Shown here: piece by piece, positions 57,432 through 64,000 of the stretch
How positions within the stretch are numbered: the stretch's first letter is position 1
Layout of the letters: each line of letters begins with the position of its first letter
NCBI GenBank assembly: GCA_022496805.1
Contig: CM040103.1
Span: 6,280,001-6,344,000, forward strand
Origin: Pohlia nutans
Lineage: Eukaryota > Streptophyta > Bryopsida > Bryales > Mniaceae
DNA length: 64,000 nt
Direction: 5' to 3'
Program-made: the position numbers and the translations under genes
The notes under the pieces: generated by a model
Told to the model about the DNA's origin: nothing
Databases searched by the model: none
The model's input: only the letters and a program-made list of their open reading frames with translations

Positions 57432-58250
57432 TTAACCCCTAAGGGTCCTTAGTTTTTTTGGGCTTAAAATCATCTTTGATTTTGATGTGTTATAGGTCTA
57501 AATGTAATCGAGGTATAGAAATCTCAACCGTACAATCTTGTAACATACTTGTCGTAGATCATGTTGATCAATTTTGGGGTCATTTGACCATATAGATTGC
57601 AAGATCATAGTGTTTTAATGCTAGAAAAGGATGCTGTAATTTTCCTAGCAACCCAATTAGAGGTGAAGTTTGTTTTCAAAATTACTCAAACGAAAAAACT
57701 TTCAACTATAAAGTAGTTCAAAATCATCATATAAACACATTGGTACAAAAAAAAACCTCATGGAAAAATTTAATGTGCCCTAAAATGGCTTTGCAATGTC
57801 AAAAAGTAGCCCGTAAAGTGATCCATTTGAACCAATAAGCAATAAGTGTCCAAACTAGACCCGTGCACTAAAATGACTCCCAAACATTCATAACAACATG
57901 GATCGACCTGAAAATTTTACCACAATAACGAAACTTCAAGGGAAATTCAACCCAACAAGTGTTTATTGAAAACAGACTTGGGATGAAGGAGATACAAGCC
58001 CCCAAAGTTGCTGCCATCAAAATTCACAGATCTATCCAAAAAAAACGATACTTACTTTCAAATGATCACCAAAAATTCAATTTATCTCGGATTGATTTGA
58101 AATCTTTCCCACACATTCCATACATTATGCGAGGAGTTTTTTTCAAAATATCAGCAAAATCAGACGCATTTTGCAAAAGTTACAGCTCTTCAAAGATGAA
58201 TGTCCCCCAAAAATGTCCAAAATATGGACGTCGGGACGTTTAGGGGTTAA
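57432..58250. mobile_element. TTAA element, 819 bp
   Basis: TTAACCCCTAAGGGTCC at the left; GGACGTCGGGACGTTTAGGGGTTAA-type right end (split at 58226-58250). A 94-codon frame at 57959-58243 runs through it but has no motif that I recognise. Confidence 0.7.
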
Positions 58251-58806
58251 ACCTTGATTGCTTAGGGCTGTTTTGAGCTCCGACCAATATTTTCAGGGTT
58301 TTTTTATTTTATTTGGACTCCACTATTGTGAATGTGATGTATACTATAACAGACCAGAAGACATCCATATGAGCATAACCAAACTAATTGTTTTGACAAA
58401 GGCCTCTCCAAATTTCAAAACTGAGTTAAATTTTGGATTTCGTCTCTGAGTGGGTTAAAGATGAGGTTTGATTTCCTTATAATTAATGCACCTAGGTTGA
58501 AAAATATTTATTTAACGCTTTGCACTATTGGAATGCTATGCTAATGGGTGTAAGTGATCTTTGAAGTACTTCTCAAATGTTAAGCTTTGCATATTTAATT
58601 TATAGAAAATTAATGTTTGTTTACATATATGCAATGATAGATTATGATTTTAGTCTTAGGCTCCCAATTAATATGATTCTTTCATTTTGAAATTGTAAAA
58701 TATTTGTTTGCTTTATAGTCCTAAAAAAAGTGTAGTCTAATGTAACAACCTCTTTTTTATTAACTCTTTTAAATCAATTGTCATGGACTTTTTAAGTTTG
58801 CAACCA
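58251..58806. other. Unassigned AT-rich spacer
   Basis: No gene or bounded repeat seen. Confidence 0.35.
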
Positions 58807-59391
58807 TTAACGTCTAAACGTACCAGGGTGTCCTTGGAATTAACAATTTGAAAAAAATCATCATAAACTACTATTTAGAAGAATATTTTAAAATTGATAT
58901 ACAAATGAAAGTCTTAGGTTTTGAATTTTAGATTCCATCCGTAAGGTTTGATTCACTAATACTATCACCAATATTTAGTTATAAAATTTGAAAGTTAAAA
59001 TTAATAATTCCTTCTAAATTCAATTACAAACAAAATTTTAATATTGAGTAAATTTTTTTGGAATGAATTTGAAATGAGATACTCTTAAATGTGGTGATTC
59101 TTTGAAATTTTTGTGTTTCTTTAAATCTATGACCTCATTTTTACAAGGCCACTTTTGAACTACAGTCAATGCAACTTTGGCTCGGTCAACGACTTGACAT
59201 ACTTCTACATTTGTAATTTTAGAAAAATATGTAATCAAATATCATTGAATCCAACCATTAAATAAGACAACAACTTGATGAAGAATCTCCAAAAAATTGA
59301 ATGACTTTCATTCAAGCATTCATGAGAACATGAGAAAGATTTGAATCTGTTGGTCGTCCACTTTTTGGACGCCCTGACGTTTAGGGGTTAA
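58807..59391 (+). mobile_element. TTAA element, subfamily B
   Basis: TTAACGTCTAAACGTACC at the left (first CCC decayed) and GACGCCCTGACGTTTAGG then GGTTAA at the right. 585 bp and very similar to 20432-21019 (for example CTCGGTCAACGACTTGACAT in both). Confidence 0.8.
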
Positions 59392-59440
59392 AAGAAGTTT
59401 TAACTCGGGAAGGGGCTGCTTCATTCCTTGACAAGTGAAT

Positions 59441-59580
59441 AAGGTAACAATACCTAAAAGGAAGCATTTATCTTAAAGCGTGCGTATCTACTATAGTGTG
59501 ATATTTCACAGCTGAAATATCACACTGTAATAGATACGCACGCTTTAAGGTAAATGCTCCCTTTTAGGTATTGTTACCTT
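59441..59580. mobile_element. 140-bp near-perfect hairpin (MITE or small-RNA foldback)
   Basis: AAGGTAACAATACCTAAAAG at the left pairs to the end with CTTTTAGGTATTGTTACCTT at the right. The stem continues through GCGTGCGTATCTA and GTGTGATATTTCA to a CAGC loop near 59511, with only a few mismatches. Confidence 0.88.
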
Positions 59581-59779
59581 ATAAGCCAATGGAACTCACC
59601 AATGCAAAGAGAATGTGCTGATGAGAATGCACCCACGCAATTAATAATTATTGGTGCCCACAACTCAGTGACACAAGAAGCAACGTGGTGACTTCTTTTC
59701 TTTAGTAGAGTTATTTGTAAAGTGAAGCGGTCTTTTGCCCTCCTTTTTTCATGGAAAAGAAAATCTAATCTGTATTTGA

Positions 59780-60049
59780 CTCGGGGGGTGCACTCTACGT
59801 TATGTTTGAGAATCACATGCGTTCATGACCCCTTCTAAAAACCCCCTTGTATACGAGAGGTTATATGTCTAAATACCTTTGTATATAGATGTATTCTATT
59901 TTAAATATATGTTTAGTGTAAATATACGTGAATGTTTTTAGTTCTAAATGTGTTTATTGTATATATACGTAATACAACAATGTTCAAATTAATACCCCTT
60001 CTGTGCACTCATGTATACTAGTATATGTTTAGAACAGTGCACCCCCGAG
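59780..60049. mobile_element. hAT-type MITE, family 1
   Basis: CTCGGGGGGTGCACTCTACG at the left and AGTGCACCCCCGAG at the right, flanked by a perfect GTATTTGA duplication (59772-59779, 60050-60057). Best-preserved copy of this family in the window. Confidence 0.94.
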
Positions 60050-60791
60050 GTATTTGAGTATAGCCGCAAAGTAATCATGTGAAATAAACCTAGGATTTGA
60101 GTGTTTTATGGAGGTGTCAGTTGCCACAAATGGTACAAATTTCCCAAAAAAATCTCCACAGATGGCACAAATATCTACTTACTACCACTACCTCCCTCTG
60201 ATTTAGATCTGAGATCTAACTTCGAAATCCAAGTCCCTCTCATCAACCAACATCCCTGATACCACCACACAAGAAACTTGTGACTTGACTTGGCGTCCTG
60301 TAAAAGCCAGGACAAAACTGGTGTTTTGGAATTCTTAACGGCTGAATTGAGTCTTCTTGAGTTCTATTTCTGGTCTACAATGAAACCCTACCAGTGGCAT
60401 CGGCGACCCTCTGCTTTTCAATTTAGAGGCCCCATCTGGATTGATTGAATTGGTATTTTAAAAACCATAGAATCTCGGTCTATAATACGTTATTTCTTGC
60501 GTGCTCTTCCAGTTCTTTCTATCATCAATTTAACATCCACACTTCAATCTAAAACAATAAAAATTCATTGAATCTGATTCCAAAGCTGAATCTTCTAGGA
60601 CTCGCCGTTCACTTCATTCACAATAGCATTCATGTGTAAACACTACAAGCAAACCTATCCCTTTTCAAGAACTGAAATCAAGGAACCCTTGTTATACGTG
60701 ATCAATAGGACTCATCAACTCTAGAATGGCTCAAAATATAAGTGAGAACCGATTGATTTCCTTGTAATGAACTTGAAACGAAGCAGTCTGA
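60050..60791. other. Unassigned intergenic DNA
   Basis: No gene recognised. Confidence 0.35.
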
Positions 60792-61575
60792 GGCCCTCTT
60801 TACACTAGAGGCGAGGGGCCGTGAGAAAAGAAATTTCAGCTAATGGGATGCGTAAAAATCGAGAAGACCAAGGAAGGTCACTTTACACCCAAAATTTTCA
60901 GTCCAAGGGACAAAACGAGGAGAAAATGACATGGACAACACTTTTGTCCTTGGTGGCAGCAAAAAGGCACATTTTTCAAGACCCCCAGATTTTTCGTCAA
61001 ACCCACCTTGAGAGGTGGGCCTGACGCAAAATCTGGGAGGCCGTTTGGCCAAAATTCTCACATCCAATCATTTTCATTTTTTAAATAATTTTTCAGAACG
61101 GCCACTTTTATTGACGGCCAGTTTTTTGACCCGTTTTCTACCCAACAACTATTCCTATTCATTCCCGATTTTCGTCCTTTTACATTACAAGTGATTAGTG
61201 CATATATATACAAGCATATGATAGTGAAAACCTCATTTGAGGCCGTAAAGAATGAGGACAGCAGAGTAAGTGGCCAGTAAACCCATAATGTTTGTCAAGA
61301 CACGTGTTTGCTGGGTATAAGTCCCCCCCCCCCCCCCCGCCCGCGTAGAGTCTAGAGTAGGTACTCAGTCTTGGGGTAGAAATGAGAGGTAGTAGTGTGG
61401 AAGTTACAATGGAAATTAGAAAATGTATTAAAAAAACCAGCACATTATTTTGTGGCCCTTCTCACTTTACACTATATCCAAAGGACGTCAAATTCATGGT
61501 TTGGCTTCTCAAGAATGAGCCATGGCCCTTGGCCGGTTTTCTCCACGACTTCTCATTTCTAGTGTAAAGAGGGCC
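60792..61575. mobile_element. PIF/Harbinger-like MITE, 784 bp
   Basis: GGCCCTCTTTACACTAGA at the left is exactly reverse-complemented at the right, flanked by TGA on both sides (60789-60791, 61576-61578). It contains a C homopolymer of about 15-16 at 61323-61338. Confidence 0.8.
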
Positions 61576-61578
61576 TGA

Positions 61579-63402
61579 ACTGTCGACAAAGAGGAAACAG
61601 ATATGCGAGCATTCAAATGAATGCGGTGATCAAGTACCTGGTCTCATCTCAAGAGTAGCTAACACAACTGACAGTTTGTGATAAGTTCTAAACATGCTTA
61701 TACTAACCAACTTGGTAGTACCATTAAAACTAACTTGCCACACGCTACCATTTCCAAGCATAAACGATTAATTATTATGTTTGGGAAGGTGACACGCATG
61801 GATTAGTCATGGAAACGACTTGTTGCATGTGTAATGCTTATGGATTGTCATTGTATAGAGGGTAGATTGTGTTATAAGGGTGGAAGTATACTACACTAGG
61901 GTACAATTTCGGCAAAAATCCAGTGTATTGTGTGCGTACATTTTACTCCTCCAAGTACTAGAAGTACTTTCGGTGGATTGATCCCAACTGTTCATAATAA
62001 GTCAAGGAAACTTTGGATTCATGGTTCTAAGATCTTATCCCAAAAATTTACTATGTACATGTGGATCACATTGACTTGGATTTGAAGATAGAAGACGTGG
62101 ATAACATTGACAAAGTACTTACTATACCACAAGTATTTTTTTTCACCAATGGCGGCCGAAAATAAGTTAGTAAAAATCACAAAATTTTGGAGATTCAACT
62201 ATTAGCCATTCTCCATTAAACATACTAGAGGATCAACAAAAATAATGATTTTTTAAATCTTCTTTCCTGTGTAGAAAGGAATTAATGCCCATTTGACTTC
62301 CAAATCCTAACTGATATCCCTATTATAGTATAACTATCACCAGAAATCCCTCACATAGAAAATACTCTACCATTGTGCAAATTATCGTGCCTTGTAGATG
62401 GTTCCTTTAGCCTTCACAAAGTACTTTCCAATTTTCTGGCAAATTTGACGTACTTTCATTTGTCACTAAGTACTTCGTAAACAATGATTGAAGCATGTCA
62501 TTGAGTTACAACCTTCTGGAAAACCTTCTTTATGGGTTACTTGTACACTTGCACTAAAGAGAAAGTTAAAAACAATAATTTTTGTAACAAAACAGTACTT
62601 GAAAATGAGTACTCCCACCAAAATACTTTTTTAACATGCTCACTCCGCAAAGAGAGAATAAACTAATTTTACACCATGCTTTGAATTAGAAGACGAGTAA
62701 TAGAGTGATACGACGGTCTTGACACTTCCTCAAACCAAGGCCGCTCTTTTTCAAAGACCCATTCTTACTTTCATTAAAGGTTTTCTACAAGCACCAAAAT
62801 TTAATTGGCTTGCATCAAGCCTTAAGGAAAAGTTTGAAGAAAACTTGGATGAAGACGCTTGATAGTTCTAATTTTTGAAATTAAATCGGCTGATATCGCC
62901 AGTTTTAACGAAAGTCATTCAAATTTATGGATGAAAAGGCAGTTCTATCCAAAATATAGATGAATATGGAAATACTTGGTTACACCATTCAATTTCATGT
63001 CGCCACTTTCACACTTCTTCAAAACCAAATCATAATTCATGATTAGACGAGAATGAAAGCAGATGAATAGTGAATTGGATATCTAAATTTTTGCAAAAGG
63101 GGGCCGGGTATCTCATGCGGGAGTGGCCGGGTCTCTCATGGTTCCGGACATGGCCACCAAAGCTTTGAGTCTTCTGTTACGCATTGAGAGTTTTGCGAAG
63201 CTCCCACGTCGTCCCATGCCGGCATGCTGCAGGGTCCTTTAAAACCAAGCCGTCTGCATGGGAAGATCGACATTCCTTCTGCAACTCCGCCTATCATTTC
63301 TTACAGAGCCTCCGCTCCCCTCACTCCATTACTTGCGCACTCGGATCCGGAGCTACCTCCAATCGATCGCGCGTAATTAATCGATCGAGAATTTTTTCGT
63401 TC
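61579..63402. other. Intergenic DNA and AP2 gene promoter
   Basis: No gene up to about 63.2 kb. TTTAAAA at 63239, roughly 160 bp before the AP2 start codon, could serve as a TATA box. Confidence 0.4.
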
Positions 63403-64000
63403 ATGGAGGCCGCTGTAGCCCAGAACTTCTTCGTGCCAGCGGAGCTACAGTACCACAATTGGGGTACTAGCATGTTCCACAACAACCCCTCACCGATGAT
63501 CGAGCCCAACGGCGCTGAATCTGGTTACCCAGAGAGCACCGAAGTCCAGGATGAGGACGACGGATTCGGCGACGAACTGGAGCGAATGCTCCTCGACGAC
63601 GAAGCTGACCAGTTGAACGACGCTGAATCCAACGCCCAGGACGTTACACTCGACGAATTCAGCCTGGACCTGGAGCGAATGATCCTTGAGGATTTGATTC
63701 TGGAATCTCCAAACGATGAGAATGCCCGGGCTCCAAACAATGAGTTCTCCGGAGATTGGTCGATGGCTGGAACCGATTTGGAGAATCACGGGGCTGTGCT
63801 TGCGCAGCGACCAGTGGTGGCGCCCACGGAGAGCATCGGGGTCACGTACCACAAGAAGAACAAGCAATGGGAGGCGCACTTGTGGTTGAAGGGGCGGCAG
63901 CTGCGCAACAATTGCAAGCGCAAGAAGAAGGGGCAGCAGCTGTTTCTGGGGAATTTCGCGACCGCGAACGAGGCCAAGCAGGCGCACGACAGGGCGGCCA
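63403..64000 (+). CDS. AP2/ERF-domain transcription factor, truncated by window end
   Basis: The frame opens at ATG 63403 and stays open for 199 codons to the window edge. Residues 1-145 are acidic and probably regulatory, with a repeated motif: DELERMLLDDE at 57-67 and LDLERMILEDL at 88-98. From residue 146 comes an AP2 domain: GVTYHKKNKQWEAHLW, then a basic stretch (LRNNCKRKKKGQQ) and LFLGNFATANEAKQAHDRAA, corresponding to the conserved WEA..W, LG.F.T..EA..A.D.AA pattern. The spacing between EAHLW and LFLGNF is longer than in typical ERF domains, so it may belong to a divergent AP2 class. The C-terminal end is not visible. Nuclear DNA-binding role inferred from the family. Confidence 0.85.
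   Translation, partial: MEAAVAQNFFVPAELQYHNWGTSMFHNNPSPMIEPNGAESGYPESTEVQDEDDGFGDELERMLLDDEADQLNDAESNAQDVTLDEFSLDLERMILEDLILESPNDENARAPNNEFSGDWSMAGTDLENHGAVLAQRPVVAPTESIGVTYHKKNKQWEAHLWLKGRQLRNNCKRKKKGQQLFLGNFATANEAKQAHDRAA

Overview
The window looks like nuclear DNA of a land plant. Its genes are split by short GT-AG introns, the recognised proteins have plant-type sequence (SUMO E2, U2A', IRE1 with a DMG motif, a U-box/ARM E3, an AP2/ERF factor), and plant telo-box motifs (AAACCCTA) lie in a promoter. I cannot name the species. The very high load of TTAA-flanked CCC...GGG elements, which look piggyBac-like, would be unusual for a flowering plant, so a non-seed plant is my weak guess. All exon models below come from reading frames, splice signals and family conservation alone.

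Layout. 1-14 kb is gene-dense: the 3' four exons of a SUMO-conjugating enzyme (SCE1/UBC9, +), U2 snRNP protein A' (-), and a complete IRE1 kinase/endoribonuclease (+) that shares a telo-box-bearing, roughly 760-bp divergent promoter region with U2A'. 14-46 kb is mostly AT-rich mobile DNA: a 1-kb Tc1/mariner-type foldback, a Stowaway MITE, PIF/Harbinger-like MITEs, hAT-type MITEs with perfect 8-bp target duplications, a SINE, a long-TIR element with inverted tandem arrays and a U2 snRNA-like pseudogene, and many TTAA elements. Within it are a small spliced membrane-protein gene (26.9-27.6 kb), a mosaic of gene fragments (27.9-31.1 kb: coiled-coil pieces, a P-loop exon, the GAPDH C-terminal exons, and a second copy of part of the upstream IRE1 gene), and a coding exon interrupted by a hAT MITE (40.7-41.3 kb). 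46.5-55.7 kb holds two complete genes tail to tail: a U-box/ARM-repeat E3 ligase (+) and a conserved DprA/Smf-like Rossmann protein (-). 56-63.4 kb is again mobile DNA, and the window ends inside an AP2/ERF-domain gene (+).

The genes do not form a pathway. SUMO conjugation, splicing, ER stress signalling and ubiquitination are ordinary housekeeping and stress functions placed side by side. The notable content is the repeat landscape: at least 16 elements have TTAA at both ends with CCC/GGG termini, cover several subfamilies, and lie in introns and intergenic DNA, sometimes nested inside other MITEs. No transposase for any of these families is visible in the window.
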